Source: Pseudomonas sp. DY-1 (GTDB taxonomy: Bacteria > Pseudomonadota > Gammaproteobacteria > Pseudomonadales > Pseudomonadaceae). Taken from it: 64,000 bases of DNA. The notes below the pieces were generated by a model, which saw only the letters and a list, made by a program, of their open reading frames with translations, was not told the origin of the DNA and did not search any database. Where the stretch lies: positions 5,494,001 through 5,558,000 of the forward strand of contig NZ_CP032616.1 of the NCBI RefSeq assembly GCF_003626975.1, read 5' to 3'. Made by a program: the position numbers and the translations under genes. Every line of letters starts with the position of its first letter. Position 1 is the first letter of the stretch. Shown in pieces: positions 17,795 to 27,086 of the stretch.

Positions 17795-18418
17795 TCAGGC
17801 GGGGCGGCGGCTGAGCAGCAGGCCCAGGCCGGCGCTGCCCAGCAGGACAGCGCAGCCACGGTTGAACAGGCGCCGGGCACGAGGCCCGGCGAGCAGGCGG
17901 CCGAGATTCAGCCCGGCCAGGGCGTAAAGCAGGATGGCCAGCCATTCCAGGGCCAGGAAGGCCAGGCCTAGAGCCAGGAATTGCGGGCCGACCGCCTGCT
18001 GCGGATTGACGAACTGCGGCAGGAAGGCGGTGAAGATCAGGATTGCCTTGGGATTGCCCGCGGCTACCCAGAACTCCTGGCGCGACAGCTTCCACAGGGA
18101 CAGGCGAACGACCTCGCCGGGTTCGGCGAAGTGGCCACCTGGTGCGCGCCAGAGCTGGTAGGCCAGCCAGAACAGGTAGCCGGCGCCCAGCAGCTTGATG
18201 GCCAGGAACAGCGTGGCCGAAGCCTGCAGGACCAGGGCCAGCCCTGAGGCGGCGAGGGCGATCATCCCGGCGAAGGCCAGCAATCGTCCGGCACCAGCGA
18301 GGCAGGCGGGGCGCAGACCCTGGCGCGCTGCGTTATGCAGCGACAGCAGGTTGTTCGGCCCCGGCGCCATGTTCAGCGCGAAGCAGGCCGGGATGAAGAG
18401 CGCCCAGGCGATTTCCAT
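17795..18418 (-). CDS. LysE/RhtB family amino-acid exporter
   Basis: A 207-residue inner-membrane protein with about five to six hydrophobic segments. The N-terminal family motif NMAPGPNNLL lies at residues 16-25, and the second conserved region is AAGNPKAILIFTAFLPQFV. LysE/RhtB proteins export amino acids such as lysine, threonine or homoserine lactone. Here the gene is two bases from yffB and 27 bases from dapD, inside a lysine-pathway transcription unit, which makes lysine or a related compound a reasonable but untested substrate. Specificity cannot be read from the sequence. Confidence 0.85.
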   Translation of the reverse strand: MEIAWALFIPACFALNMAPGPNNLLSLHNAARQGLRPACLAGAGRLLAFAGMIALAASGLALVLQASATLFLAIKLLGAGYLFWLAYQLWRAPGGHFAEPGEVVRLSLWKLSRQEFWVAAGNPKAILIFTAFLPQFVNPQQAVGPQFLALGLAFLALEWLAILLYALAGLNLGRLLAGPRARRLFNRGCAVLLGSAGLGLLLSRRPA

Positions 18419-18420
18419 GG

Positions 18421-18768
18421 TTACTTGAAGGCGGCCGCGTAAAGGTCCGGCTTGAAGCCGACCAGGGTGCGATCACCCAGGTCCAGCACCGGACGCTTGA
18501 TCATCGAGGGCTGGGCCAGCATCAGGGCGATTGCCTTTTCCTGGTCAAGGTCGGCCTTCTGCGCGTCGTCCAGTTTGCGGAATGTGGTTCCGGCGCGGTT
18601 CAGGACGGTTTCCCAGCCGTGTTCGGCGCACCATTTGTCGAGATTGGCGCGATCGATGGCCGATGCCTTGTAGTCATGGAAGCTGTAGGCGACGCCTTGC
18701 TCTTCGAGCCAGGTGCGGGCCTTCTTCATGGTGTCGCACGCTTTGATGCCGTAGAGGGTGATGCTCAT
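18421..18768 (-). CDS. yffB: ArsC/Spx-family protein YffB
   Basis: A 115-residue thioredoxin-fold protein of the ArsC/Spx family. A single N-terminal cysteine, Cys11 in IKACDTMKKA, occupies the reductase position, and the C-terminal MIKRPVLDLGD block includes the conserved Arg-Pro. YffB of Pseudomonas has been structurally studied as a probable glutathione-dependent thiol reductase; its substrate is unknown to me. The start at 18768 has AAGGAA upstream. It sits between dapC and lysE with gaps of 19 and 2 bases. Confidence 0.87.
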   Translation of the reverse strand: MSITLYGIKACDTMKKARTWLEEQGVAYSFHDYKASAIDRANLDKWCAEHGWETVLNRAGTTFRKLDDAQKADLDQEKAIALMLAQPSMIKRPVLDLGDRTLVGFKPDLYAAAFK

Positions 18769-18787
18769 CGTGTATTTCCTTTGAATC

Positions 18788-19984
18788 TCACAGGCCCCTG
18801 ATGAAGTCGCGGATACGTTCACCGGCTTCGACACACTCGGCCAGCGGGGCCACCAGGGCCATGCGTACGCGGCCCGCACCGGGGTTGAAGCCATTCACAG
18901 CGCGCGACAGGTAGGAGCCGGGGACCACGGTGACGTGCTCGCGGGCGAACAGTTCGCGGGTGAAGGTCTCGTCGTCCACCGGCGTCTTCGGCCAGAGATA
19001 GAAGCCGCCGTCCGGGCGCTGCACATCGAGGACCGGACCAAGGATATCCAGCATTGCGTCGAATTTCTCTCGGTACAGGGCGCGGTTGGCGCGCACGTGC
19101 ACTTCGTCATTCCAGGCTGCGACGCTGGCCAGCTGGGTCTGCACAGGCATCGCACAGCCGTGGTAGGTGCGGTACAGCAGGAAGGACTTGAGGATGCCTG
19201 CGTCGCCGGCGACGAAGCCCGAGCGCAGGCCAGGCAGGTTGGAGCGCTTGGACAGGCTGTGGAACACGACACAGCGCTTGAAGTCGGAGCGGCCGAGTTC
19301 GGCGCAAGCGGTGAGCAGTCCAGCCGGCGGGTTCTGCTCGTCGAAGTACAGCTCGCTGTAGCACTCGTCGGCCGCGATCACGAAGTCGTGCTCGTCGGCC
19401 AGGGCGATCAGCTTCTTCAGGGTATCTACCGGGATCAGCGCGCCGGTAGGGTTGCCCGGAGAGCAGAGGAAGAGGACCTGGCAACGCTGCCAGACGTCAG
19501 CTGGAACGGCGTCGAAGTCCGGGTTGAAGCCGTTCTCCGCCAGGCATGGCAGGTAATGGGGCTCGGCACCGGCCAGCAGGGCTGCACCTTCGTAGATCTG
19601 GTAGAAGGGGTTCGGGCTGACTACCAGTCCGTTATCTGCACGATTGACCACTGCCTGGGTGAAAGCGAACAGCGCCTCGCGGGTGCCATTCACCGGCAGT
19701 ACGTGGCGGGCAGCATCGAGCCAGCCACCCGGTACCTTGAAGCGACGCTCGCACCATTGGGCAATGGCCTCGCGCAGCGCCGGAATGCCCAGGGTCGTGG
19801 GGTAGACCGCCAGTTGGTCGAGATTGGCCGACAGGGCTTCGGCGACGAAAGCCGGAGAGCGGTGCTTGGGTTCGCCGATGGACAGGGCGATGGCCTTCTT
19901 CTCCGCCGGTGACTGGGCGCCGGCCAGCAGGGCACGGAGTTTCTCGAAGGGGTAGGGCTGCAGGTGATTCAGGGCGTCGTTCAT
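18788..19984 (-). CDS. dapC: Succinyldiaminopimelate transaminase DapC
   Basis: A PLP-dependent class I aminotransferase of 398 residues. The PLP lysine lies in VFHSLSKRSNLPGLRSG, and CSPGNPTGALIP and ADECYSELYF are the usual substrate and cofactor motifs. Aminotransferases at this position, next to glnD and the dapD group, are the DapC enzymes of Pseudomonas, which convert N-succinyl-2-amino-6-ketopimelate to N-succinyl-LL-diaminopimelate. The name therefore depends partly on context, because sequence alone would also allow another aminotransferase. It lies 76 bases after glnD on the same strand, with a hairpin repeat in the gap. Confidence 0.9.
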   Translation of the reverse strand: MNDALNHLQPYPFEKLRALLAGAQSPAEKKAIALSIGEPKHRSPAFVAEALSANLDQLAVYPTTLGIPALREAIAQWCERRFKVPGGWLDAARHVLPVNGTREALFAFTQAVVNRADNGLVVSPNPFYQIYEGAALLAGAEPHYLPCLAENGFNPDFDAVPADVWQRCQVLFLCSPGNPTGALIPVDTLKKLIALADEHDFVIAADECYSELYFDEQNPPAGLLTACAELGRSDFKRCVVFHSLSKRSNLPGLRSGFVAGDAGILKSFLLYRTYHGCAMPVQTQLASVAAWNDEVHVRANRALYREKFDAMLDILGPVLDVQRPDGGFYLWPKTPVDDETFTRELFAREHVTVVPGSYLSRAVNGFNPGAGRVRMALVAPLAECVEAGERIRDFIRGL

Positions 19985-20021
19985 GGTTGTAGGGCGTCAA
20001 CAGGGAGGTCGTGGGTAAAAC

Positions 20022-20052
20022 GGTGCAATCCGGCCTGCGGCCTTATTGCACC
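20022..20052. repeat. Intergenic hairpin element between glnD and dapC
   Basis: GGTGCAAT at 20022-20029 pairs with ATTGCACC at 20045-20052, with a GC-rich centre (CCGGCCTGCGGCC) that can fold further. On the minus strand it reads GTAGGGTGCAATAAGGCCGC, the style of the dispersed GTAGGGTG intergenic repeats of Pseudomonas. It is eight bases past the glnD stop and may act as a terminator or mRNA-stabilising element. Only one copy is seen in the window. Confidence 0.5.
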
Positions 20053-20060
20053 CTACGGGT

Positions 20061-22763
20061 TCAGATGCTTATTCGCGTGGGGTCCAGGCTCTGCCCATTG
20101 GCTTCGGACAACTGGGAGACGATCGCCTCCTGCAGCCGCAGGCAGAGCTCAGGGTCGGAGAGTGGCTGGTTGTCCGCATCGGTGACGAAGAAAACGTCTT
20201 CCACGCGCTCGCCCAGGGTGGCGATCTTGGCGTTCTGCAGCGACAGGTCGAACTCCAGGAAGATACGCCCGATGCGCGCCAGCAGGCCAGGGCGGTCGGG
20301 GGCGATCAGTTCGAGGATGGTCACCGGACGCTGCGCGTCATTGGAGATGGTCACTTGTGGCGGGAATGCAAAGTGCTTGAGCTGGCGCGGGACGCGGCGC
20401 TGGATGATGGCCGGGTACTCGTCCGGATTCTTCAGGGCGTCGATCAGGCCTTCACGGATTTCGCGGATACGCGCCGGGTTCTCGCCGATCCGCCCGCCGT
20501 CCGCGTCGAGCACGATGTAGGTGTCGAGGGTGAACTGGCTGGTGGACGTGATGATCCGTGCGTCATGAATGTTCAGATTCAACTGCGACATGGCCGCCAC
20601 GGTCACGGCGAAGAAGTCGTGCTGGTCCGGCGCGTAGATGAATATCTGTGTAGCGCCTTCGAATTCGCGCTGGGCGGTTTCCTTGATCAGTACCAGCGGG
20701 TCGTTGCCGGCCGGATGCTGGAGTATCGCCTCGGTATGCCAAACCACGTCGCTGGCGGTATGGCGCAGGAAGTAGTCGTCGCCCAACTGGCTCCAGAGCT
20801 GTTCGGCCTCGTCCTGGTCGATGCCGTTGCGCACCAGGGTATCGATGGCGGCGGACTGGGTCTGGCGAATCTGCTCTTCGCGGTCCAGTGGATTTTCCAG
20901 GCCACGGCGCAATGCGCGCTTGGTCTCGGTGTAGAGCTGGCGCAGCAGGCTGGCGCGCCAGGAGTTCCAAAGGCTCGGGTTGGTGGCGTTGATATCGGCC
21001 ACGGTGAGCACATAGAGGTAATCCAGACGGGTCTGGTCGCCTACCAGACGCGCGAAGTCGTAAATCACCTGCGGATCGGAAAGGTCCTTGCGCTGCGCTG
21101 TGGTGGACATCACCAGATGATGCTGCACCAGCCAGGCCACCAGTCGTGAGTCCCATACCGGCAACTGGTGTCGTGCGCAGAAGACCTCGGCATCCACGGC
21201 GCCCAGCTCGGAGTGGTCGCCGCCACGGCCCTTGCCGATGTCGTGGTAGAGCCCGGCGAGGTAGATCAGTTCGGGCTTGGGCAGCTTGTCCATCAGCTTG
21301 CTGGCCAGGGGGAATTTCTCCGCCAGCTCGGGCCACTTCAACTTGCGCAGGTGTTTGATCAGGTTGAGAGTGTGGGCATCCACCGTATAGATGTGGAACA
21401 GGTCGTGCTGCATCTGCCCGATGATCTGGCCGAACTCCGGTAGGTACAGGCCAAGGATGCCGTAGCGATTCATCCGGCGAAGATTGCGGTGGATGCCTTG
21501 GGCGGACTTGAACAGCTCGATGAACAGGCTGGTATTGCGGATGTCCTTGCGGAACTCGTCGTCGATCAGATGACGGCTTTCACGCAGCAGGCGAATGGTA
21601 TCGGCGCGAACGCCCTTGATCTCTGGGTGCTGGGCCATCAGCACGAAGATTTCCAGCATTGCGAAGGGCGTGCGCTTGAAGACGTTCGGGTGGGTCACCT
21701 CGATGTAGCCGTCGCGCAGCTGGAAGCGGCTGTTGAGCGGCTGTGCCTGACCGGTTTCCCCTGCACGCAGGATGACTTCCTCGAAATGCTGGTTGATCAG
21801 GTCGCTGAGTTCGGAGACGCCCATCACCACCCGGTAGTACTTCTGCATGAAACGTTCGATGTTGAGCTTGCCGTCTCCGTCCCCGAAGCCGAGGAGGGCG
21901 GCGATCTTGCGTTGGTGGTCGAACAGCAGTCGGTCTTCGGCTCGACCGGCGAGCATGTGCAGCGCGTAGCGGACCTTCCAGAGAAACTCCTGGCTGGAGG
22001 CCAGCATGCTGCACTCGCTTTCTACAAGGAAGCCTTGCTGCACCAGGCCGTGCAGGTTGAGGCTGCCGAACTGCCGGCGAGCGACCCAGAGAATGGTCTG
22101 GATGTCACGCAGGCCGCCGGGGGAACCCTTCACGTTGGGTTCCAGGTTGTATTCGGTGTCGTTGTATTTGGCGTGGCGTGCCTTCTGCTCGGTGCGCTTG
22201 GAGAGGAAGAAGTGCTTGCTCGGCCACATCTGCTCGGGGCTGGTGACGTCCAGCATGCGCTGACGCAGGTGCTCGGGACCAGCAATGGTGCGGCTTTCCA
22301 TCAGGTTGGTGATCACCGTCAGGTCGGCACGTGCTTCTTCGGCGCATTCGGCAACCGAGCGAACGCTCTGACCGACTTCCAGGCCGATGTCCCAGAGCAG
22401 GGTGAGGAAGCCTTCGATGGGCGCGCGGAAGACTTCGTGGTCGGCGCTGTCCAGCAGGATCAGCAGGTCGATGTCAGAGTAAGGATGCAGCTCGCCGCGA
22501 CCATAGCCGCCCACTGCCAGCAGGGCGATGTCGGCATCTTCGCTCCAATCGAAGCGCTCCCAGGCCGCCCGCAGTATCTGGTCGACGAACCAGGCACGAT
22601 CCTCCACCAGGCGACGGATGTCGCGACCGTTGGTGAAACGGTTGTCGAGCACGTCGCGGGCCTGGCGGATGGCTTTCTTGAAGGCAGCGATGGGGCTGGA
22701 CTTCAAGGCCAGTTCCGCCTGGAACTGCCCGCGGTCGAACAACTCGGGATCCACCTGCGGCAT
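20061..22763 (-). CDS. glnD: Bifunctional PII uridylyltransferase/uridylyl-removing enzyme GlnD
   Basis: A 900-residue sensor of glutamine that adds UMP to PII proteins when nitrogen is short and removes it when nitrogen is plentiful. The nucleotidyltransferase motif GGYGRGEL is at residues 85-92 with DID at 97-99. The HD domain responsible for deuridylylation shows as [18 protein letters not shown] near residue 465. Two ACT domains follow near 690-780 (beginning [14 protein letters not shown]) and 805-880 ([14 protein letters not shown]). All domains are complete. It begins 29 bases after the map stop. Confidence 0.97.
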   Translation of the reverse strand: MPQVDPELFDRGQFQAELALKSSPIAAFKKAIRQARDVLDNRFTNGRDIRRLVEDRAWFVDQILRAAWERFDWSEDADIALLAVGGYGRGELHPYSDIDLLILLDSADHEVFRAPIEGFLTLLWDIGLEVGQSVRSVAECAEEARADLTVITNLMESRTIAGPEHLRQRMLDVTSPEQMWPSKHFFLSKRTEQKARHAKYNDTEYNLEPNVKGSPGGLRDIQTILWVARRQFGSLNLHGLVQQGFLVESECSMLASSQEFLWKVRYALHMLAGRAEDRLLFDHQRKIAALLGFGDGDGKLNIERFMQKYYRVVMGVSELSDLINQHFEEVILRAGETGQAQPLNSRFQLRDGYIEVTHPNVFKRTPFAMLEIFVLMAQHPEIKGVRADTIRLLRESRHLIDDEFRKDIRNTSLFIELFKSAQGIHRNLRRMNRYGILGLYLPEFGQIIGQMQHDLFHIYTVDAHTLNLIKHLRKLKWPELAEKFPLASKLMDKLPKPELIYLAGLYHDIGKGRGGDHSELGAVDAEVFCARHQLPVWDSRLVAWLVQHHLVMSTTAQRKDLSDPQVIYDFARLVGDQTRLDYLYVLTVADINATNPSLWNSWRASLLRQLYTETKRALRRGLENPLDREEQIRQTQSAAIDTLVRNGIDQDEAEQLWSQLGDDYFLRHTASDVVWHTEAILQHPAGNDPLVLIKETAQREFEGATQIFIYAPDQHDFFAVTVAAMSQLNLNIHDARIITSTSQFTLDTYIVLDADGGRIGENPARIREIREGLIDALKNPDEYPAIIQRRVPRQLKHFAFPPQVTISNDAQRPVTILELIAPDRPGLLARIGRIFLEFDLSLQNAKIATLGERVEDVFFVTDADNQPLSDPELCLRLQEAIVSQLSEANGQSLDPTRISI

Positions 22764-22792
22764 GGGGCGGCATTCCTTATATAGGTTGTTGA

Positions 22793-23575
22793 TCAGGACG
22801 AGGTGCGCGGCAGGGTATCGTCGCTGCGCAGGGTGAGGATCTCATAGCCGTCGGCGGTGACCAGTACGGTGTGCTCCCACTGTGCGGAGAGCTTGCGGTC
22901 CTTGGTGATGGCGGTCCAGCCGTCGCCGAGCAAGCGCGTTTCCGGGCGGCCCTGGTTGATCATCGGCTCGATGGTGAAGGTCATGCCTTCCTTGAGTTCC
23001 ATGCCGGTGCCGGCGCGGCCGTAGTGCAGGACCTGGGGTTCTTCGTGGAACACGGCACCGATGCCGTGGCCGCAGTACTCACGGACCACGGAGTAGCCCT
23101 GCTTCTCGGCATACTTCTGGATCACCTCGCCGATGTCGCCCAGGCGAGCGCCAGGCTTGACCAGCTCGATGCCCTTGTACATGCATTCCTGGGTCACGCG
23201 GCAGAGCTTGTCCGCCCATTCCGGCGCCTTGCCCACCATGAACATCTTGCTGGTGTCGCCGTGGTAGCCGTCCTTGATGACGGTGACGTCGATATTAACG
23301 ATGTCGCCATCCTTCAGCGGCTTCTCGTTGGGAATGCCGTGGCACACCACGTGGTTGATCGAGGTGCAGATCGACTTGGGGAAGCCCTTGTAATTGAGGG
23401 GCGCGGGGATGGCCTGCTGCACGTTGACGATGTAGTCATGGCAGATGCGGTCCAGTTCGTCGGTGGTCACGCCGGCTTTGACATGCTCGCCGATCATCTC
23501 CAGCACTTCGGCGGCCAGGCGGCCGGCAACGCGCATTTTCTCGATTTCTGCGGGCGTCTTGATGGTGACGGTCAT
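22793..23575 (-). CDS. map: Methionine aminopeptidase, type I
   Basis: A cytosolic metalloprotease of 260 residues that removes the N-terminal methionine from new proteins. The substrate histidine His79 and the metal ligands Asp96, Asp107, His170, Glu203 and Glu234 are all at the places known from E. coli MetAP. The ATG at 23575 ([15 protein letters not shown]) has GAGAGCC upstream; the frame is open 20 codons further without homology. It diverges from rpsB, the classical arrangement in gamma-proteobacteria. Confidence 0.97.
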   Translation of the reverse strand: MTVTIKTPAEIEKMRVAGRLAAEVLEMIGEHVKAGVTTDELDRICHDYIVNVQQAIPAPLNYKGFPKSICTSINHVVCHGIPNEKPLKDGDIVNIDVTVIKDGYHGDTSKMFMVGKAPEWADKLCRVTQECMYKGIELVKPGARLGDIGEVIQKYAEKQGYSVVREYCGHGIGAVFHEEPQVLHYGRAGTGMELKEGMTFTIEPMINQGRPETRLLGDGWTAITKDRKLSAQWEHTVLVTADGYEILTLRSDDTLPRTSS

Positions 23576-23621
23576 ATTGGCTCTCGGGCGCAAACGGAAA
23601 AGGCTTGATATTAACAGCTTC

Positions 23622-23656
23622 AAGCCGCAAGCCATAAGCGGCTGGCAGCAAGCGGC
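23622..23656. repeat. Tandem heptamer array upstream of map
   Basis: Five consecutive seven-base units, AAGCCGC, AAGCCAT, AAGCGGC, TGGCAGC and AAGCGGC, occupy 23622-23656 between the divergent map and rpsB genes. Degenerate heptamer repeats of the AAGCNGC type are frequent between Pseudomonas genes. The units can pair with one another in part (GCCGC with GCGGC). Confidence 0.55.
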
Positions 23657-23703
23657 CTGTTTTGCTGGGCATTGTTCCAGTAGCTTGGGCCTGCTTTTTG
23701 TGC

Positions 23704-23709
23704 TATAAA
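23704..23709 (+). promoter_or_regulatory. Probable -10 element of the rpsB-tsf operon
   Basis: TATAAA at 23704-23709, preceded by a T-rich stretch, is the best -10 match in the map-rpsB gap. No -35 hexamer of good quality stands at 16-18 bases; TTGGGC at 23685 is only 13 bases away. GC-rich sequence typical of growth-rate-controlled starts follows directly (CGCGCCGC). Confidence 0.5.
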
Positions 23710-23715
23710 ACGCGC

Positions 23716-23839
23716 CGCTTTACGGACGACCTGTCTGCAAGGCACAAACCCACACACGTATCGACACGATTTCCTGGGTGCCCGCAAGGGTTGGAAATTG
23801 GGATGCGTGGAGGCCTAACCCGACTATCGAGGAATAGAA
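23716..23839 (+). promoter_or_regulatory. Probable ribosomal protein S2 autoregulatory leader
   Basis: About 124 bases of leader lie between the predicted start and the rpsB ATG. GGGTT at 23788-23792 and AACCC at 23817-23821 close a stem containing GGGATGCGTGGAGGCC, and GGGTGCCCGC precedes it. In gamma-proteobacteria the rpsB leader (the t44/tff RNA of E. coli) is bound by S2, which represses its own operon. The assignment here rests on position, length and visible stems, without a covariance-model comparison. Confidence 0.5.
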
Positions 23840-24580
23840 ATGTCCCAAGTCAATATGCGCGATATGCTGAAGGCCGGTGTGCACTTCGGCCACCAGACCC
23901 GTTACTGGAATCCGAAAATGGGCAAGTACATTTTCGGCGCGCGTAACAAGATCCACATCATCAACCTTGAAAAAACCCTGCCGATGTTCAATGAAGCTCT
24001 GTCCTTCGTTGAGAAACTGGCTGCAGGCAAGAACAAGGTTCTGTTCGTCGGCACCAAGCGTTCCGCTGGCAAGATCGTTCGCGAAGAAGCTGCTCGTTGC
24101 GGCTCCCCGTACGTCGATCACCGCTGGCTGGGCGGCATGCTGACCAACTACAAGACCATCCGTCAGTCCATCAAGCGTCTGCGCGACCTGGAAACCCAGG
24201 CCCAGGACGGCACCTTCGCCAAACTGACCAAGAAAGAAGCCCTGATGCGTACCCGCGACCTCGAGAAGCTCGAGCGCAGCCTGGGTGGTATCAAGGATAT
24301 GGGCGGCCTGCCGGACGCTCTGTTCGTGATCGACGTTGACCACGAGCGCATCGCCATCAGCGAAGCCAACAAGCTGGGTATCCCGGTAATCGGCGTAGTC
24401 GATACCAACAGCAGCCCTGAAGGCGTTGATTACGTCATTCCGGGTAACGACGACGCCATTCGCGCCGTTCAGCTGTACCTGGCCAGCGTTGCTGATGCTG
24501 TAATCCGCGGCCGTCAGAATGCCGTTGGTGGCCCTGACGAGTTCGTTGAAGAAGCTGCTTCCGAGGCCGCTGAAGGCTGA
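23840..24580 (+). CDS. rpsB: 30S ribosomal protein S2
   Basis: A 246-residue small-subunit protein beginning [20 protein letters not shown], the family N-terminus. Conserved blocks [26 protein letters not shown] and [11 protein letters not shown] are all present. Full length. A GAGGAA ribosome binding site precedes the ATG. It is followed by an attenuator-like hairpin before tsf. Confidence 0.98.
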   Translation: MSQVNMRDMLKAGVHFGHQTRYWNPKMGKYIFGARNKIHIINLEKTLPMFNEALSFVEKLAAGKNKVLFVGTKRSAGKIVREEAARCGSPYVDHRWLGGMLTNYKTIRQSIKRLRDLETQAQDGTFAKLTKKEALMRTRDLEKLERSLGGIKDMGGLPDALFVIDVDHERIAISEANKLGIPVIGVVDTNSSPEGVDYVIPGNDDAIRAVQLYLASVADAVIRGRQNAVGGPDEFVEEAASEAAEG

Positions 24581-24614
24581 TTTGACAGCCCTCTAGCGTT
24601 ACCCGGTGCGCAAG

Positions 24615-24636
24615 AAGGGGGCTAGGCCCCCTTTTT
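24615..24636 (+). terminator. Terminator/attenuator between rpsB and tsf
   Basis: AAGGGGGC and GCCCCCTT pair around TAG, followed by a run of T. Partial termination would give more S2 than EF-Ts transcript, as known for this operon in enterobacteria. Confidence 0.8.
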
Positions 24637-24706
24637 GCCACCTCCGAATTGTGAATGCCCGGATTCCGGGCTGAATGGTTGAAAACCTATTCAAGAGGAT
24701 TGCGAC

Positions 24707-25576
24707 ATGGCAGAGATTACTGCAGCCCTGGTTAAAGAACTGCGCGAGCGTACCGGCCTCGGCATGATGGATTGCAAGAAGGCCCTGACCGCCGCTGACG
24801 GCGACATCGAAAAGGCCATCGACGACATGCGTGCCGCTGGTGCCATCAAGGCTGCCAAGAAGGCTGGCAACATCGCCGCCGAAGGTGCCATCGCTGTCAA
24901 GGTTGCTGACGACAATAAGGTTGCCGTCATCATCGAAGTCAACTCCCAGACCGACTTCCTGGCCCTGCAGGACGACTTCAAATCCTTCGTTGCCGCTTCC
25001 CTGGAACAGGCTTTCAACGAGAAGCTGACCGACGCTGCTCCGCTGGTTGAGTCCCGCGAAGAGGCTCGCCTGGCCCTGGTTTCCAAGACCGGTGAGAACG
25101 TCAACATCCGTCGTCTGAGCCGCGTTGAAGGTGACGTGGTTGGCGCCTACCTGCACGGCCACCGCATCGGCGTAGTCGTGAACCTGAAGGGTGGCAACCC
25201 GGAGCTGGCCAAGGACATCGCCATGCACGTGGCAGCCAGCAATCCGCAGTTCCTGAGCTCGTCCCAGGTTTCCGAAGAAGCCATCGCCAAGGAAAAGGAA
25301 ATCTTCCTGGCCCTGAACGCCGACAAGATCGCCGGCAAGCCGGAAAACATCGTCGAGAACATGGTCAAGGGCCGTATCGCCAAGTTCCTGGCCGAGGCCA
25401 GCCTGGTCGAGCAGCCTTTCGTCAAGGATCCGGAAGTCAAGGTAGGTGATCTGGCCAAGAAAGCCGGCGCCGAGATCGTTTCCTTCGTTCGTTATGAAGT
25501 AGGTGAAGGCATCGAGAAAGTCGAAGTCGACTTCGCTGCCGAAGTAGCTGCTCAAGTCGCTGCTACCAAGCAATAA
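24707..25576 (+). CDS. tsf: Elongation factor Ts
   Basis: Guanine-nucleotide exchange factor for EF-Tu, 289 residues. The N-terminal UBA-like domain contains LRERTGLGMMDCKKAL, and the core TDFLALQDDF signature is visible as VNSQTDFLALQ. Preceded by AGAGGA as ribosome binding site. A small CCCGG/CCGGG hairpin lies in the 126-base gap after rpsB. Confidence 0.98.
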   Translation: MAEITAALVKELRERTGLGMMDCKKALTAADGDIEKAIDDMRAAGAIKAAKKAGNIAAEGAIAVKVADDNKVAVIIEVNSQTDFLALQDDFKSFVAASLEQAFNEKLTDAAPLVESREEARLALVSKTGENVNIRRLSRVEGDVVGAYLHGHRIGVVVNLKGGNPELAKDIAMHVAASNPQFLSSSQVSEEAIAKEKEIFLALNADKIAGKPENIVENMVKGRIAKFLAEASLVEQPFVKDPEVKVGDLAKKAGAEIVSFVRYEVGEGIEKVEVDFAAEVAAQVAATKQ

Positions 25577-25597
25577 GACGGCTCCGGCTGTCGCCCC

Positions 25598-25629
25598 AAG
25601 AGGCTGCCCGCTCACGCGCGCGGCCTCTT
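25598..25629 (+). terminator. Weak hairpin in the tsf-pyrH gap
   Basis: AAGAGGC at 25598-25604 and GCCTCTT at 25623-25629 can pair across an 18-base loop, 21 bases after the tsf stop. There is no T-run, so this may be mRNA processing or pausing rather than true termination. Confidence 0.3.
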
Positions 25630-25774
25630 CGTCAAACTGGGGAGCCATTTTGGGGTGGCTTCCACGGCGGGCCCGGTTGTCGGGCACCAACCGCCGTTTG
25701 CGCAGTCTCAGGACTCGCCAGTACATCGGGCCTTTAGGCCCAAGAATTCAATAGCGCCGCAGGAGAGATACGCA

Positions 25775-26518
25775 ATGGCTCAGCAGGTGAGTGGTCGCCA
25801 ACCTCGCTATAAACGCATTCTGCTCAAACTCAGCGGTGAGGCCCTGATGGGCTCCGAGGAGTTCGGTATCGATCCGAAGGTCCTCGATCGCATGGCGCTG
25901 GAGATCGGCCAACTGGTCGGTATCGGCGTGCAGGTCGGCCTGGTAATCGGCGGCGGCAATCTTTTCCGCGGTGCGGCCCTCAGCGCCGCTGGCATGGACC
26001 GCGTGACCGGCGACCACATGGGCATGCTGGCTACCGTGATGAATGCCCTTGCCATGCGCGATGCGCTGGAACGTTCCAATATCCCGGCCATCGTGATGTC
26101 GGCGATATCCATGGTCGGCGTGACCGATCACTACGACCGCCGCAAGGCCATGCGCCACCTGGCTTCCGGCGAAGTGGTGATCTTCTCTGCCGGTACCGGC
26201 AACCCCTTCTTCACCACTGACTCGGCCGCGTGCCTGCGTGCCATCGAGGTGGATGCGGACGTGGTACTGAAAGCCACCAAGGTCGATGGCGTGTACACTG
26301 CCGACCCGTTCAAGGACCCCAATGCCGAGAAATTCGAGCGCCTGACCTACGACGAGGTGCTGGATCGCAAGCTGGGCGTCATGGATCTCACGGCCATCTG
26401 TCTGTGCCGTGACCAGAAGATGCCGCTGCGGGTCTTCAATATGAATAAACCGGGTGCCTTGCTGAACATCGTGGTTGGCGGCGCCGAAGGAACCCTGATC
26501 GAGGAGGGCGAACAGTGA
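25775..26518 (+). CDS. pyrH: UMP kinase PyrH
   Basis: Hexameric bacterial UMP kinase (amino-acid kinase fold) of 247 residues that phosphorylates UMP to UDP. Conserved stretches [24 protein letters not shown] and [16 protein letters not shown] are visible. The ATG at 25775 is chosen for its AGGAGAGA ribosome binding site; the frame is open 40 codons upstream without homology. It shares four bases (GTGA) with frr. Confidence 0.97.
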   Translation: MAQQVSGRQPRYKRILLKLSGEALMGSEEFGIDPKVLDRMALEIGQLVGIGVQVGLVIGGGNLFRGAALSAAGMDRVTGDHMGMLATVMNALAMRDALERSNIPAIVMSAISMVGVTDHYDRRKAMRHLASGEVVIFSAGTGNPFFTTDSAACLRAIEVDADVVLKATKVDGVYTADPFKDPNAEKFERLTYDEVLDRKLGVMDLTAICLCRDQKMPLRVFNMNKPGALLNIVVGGAEGTLIEEGEQ

Positions 26519-27072
26519 TCAACGAGATCAAGCAAGAAGCGCAGGAGCGCATGAAGAAAACCCTGGAATCGCTGGATCATGCTTTCGCCAAGATCCGCAC
26601 CGGGCGCGCGCATCCGAGCATCCTGGATAGCGTGATGGTGTCCTACTACGGTACTGACACTCCGCTGCGCCAGGTTGCCAACGTGATTGCCGAGGACTCC
26701 CGTACCCTGGCCCTGACCGTGTTCGACAAGAGCATGATCCAGGCTGTGGAAAAGGCCATCATGACCTCCGACCTGGGCCTGAACCCGGCCACTGCCGGCA
26801 CCACCATTCGCGTACCGATGCCCGCGCTGACCGAGGAAACCCGCAAGGGTTTCACCAAGCAGGCGCGAGCTGAAGCCGAGAACGCCCGTGTTGCCGTGCG
26901 CAACATCCGTCGCGATGCCCTGGCGCAGCTGAAGGACCTGGTCAAGGAAAAGGAAATCAGCGAAGACGACGAGCGTCGTGGCGCTGATGACGTCCAGAAG
27001 CTGACCGACAAGTTCGTCGGCGAAGTCGACAAGGCTCTGGAAAACAAAGAAAAAGACCTGATGGCCGTCTGA
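26515..27072 (+). CDS. frr: Ribosome recycling factor
   Basis: A 185-residue factor that splits post-termination ribosomes together with EF-G. The sequence [19 protein letters not shown] and the helical end [20 protein letters not shown] are typical. The start codon is GTG at 26515, overlapping the pyrH stop by four bases, which suggests coupled translation. Full length. Confidence 0.97.
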   Translation: MINEIKQEAQERMKKTLESLDHAFAKIRTGRAHPSILDSVMVSYYGTDTPLRQVANVIAEDSRTLALTVFDKSMIQAVEKAIMTSDLGLNPATAGTTIRVPMPALTEETRKGFTKQARAEAENARVAVRNIRRDALAQLKDLVKEKEISEDDERRGADDVQKLTDKFVGEVDKALENKEKDLMAV

Positions 27073-27086
27073 CGTCCGGAATCGTC

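Noticed and set aside
19985..20060. Possible mobile-element scar between dapC and glnD, where I recall a prophage in P. putida
   Set aside because: Only a short hairpin repeat is present; no integrase, no duplicated attachment sequence.
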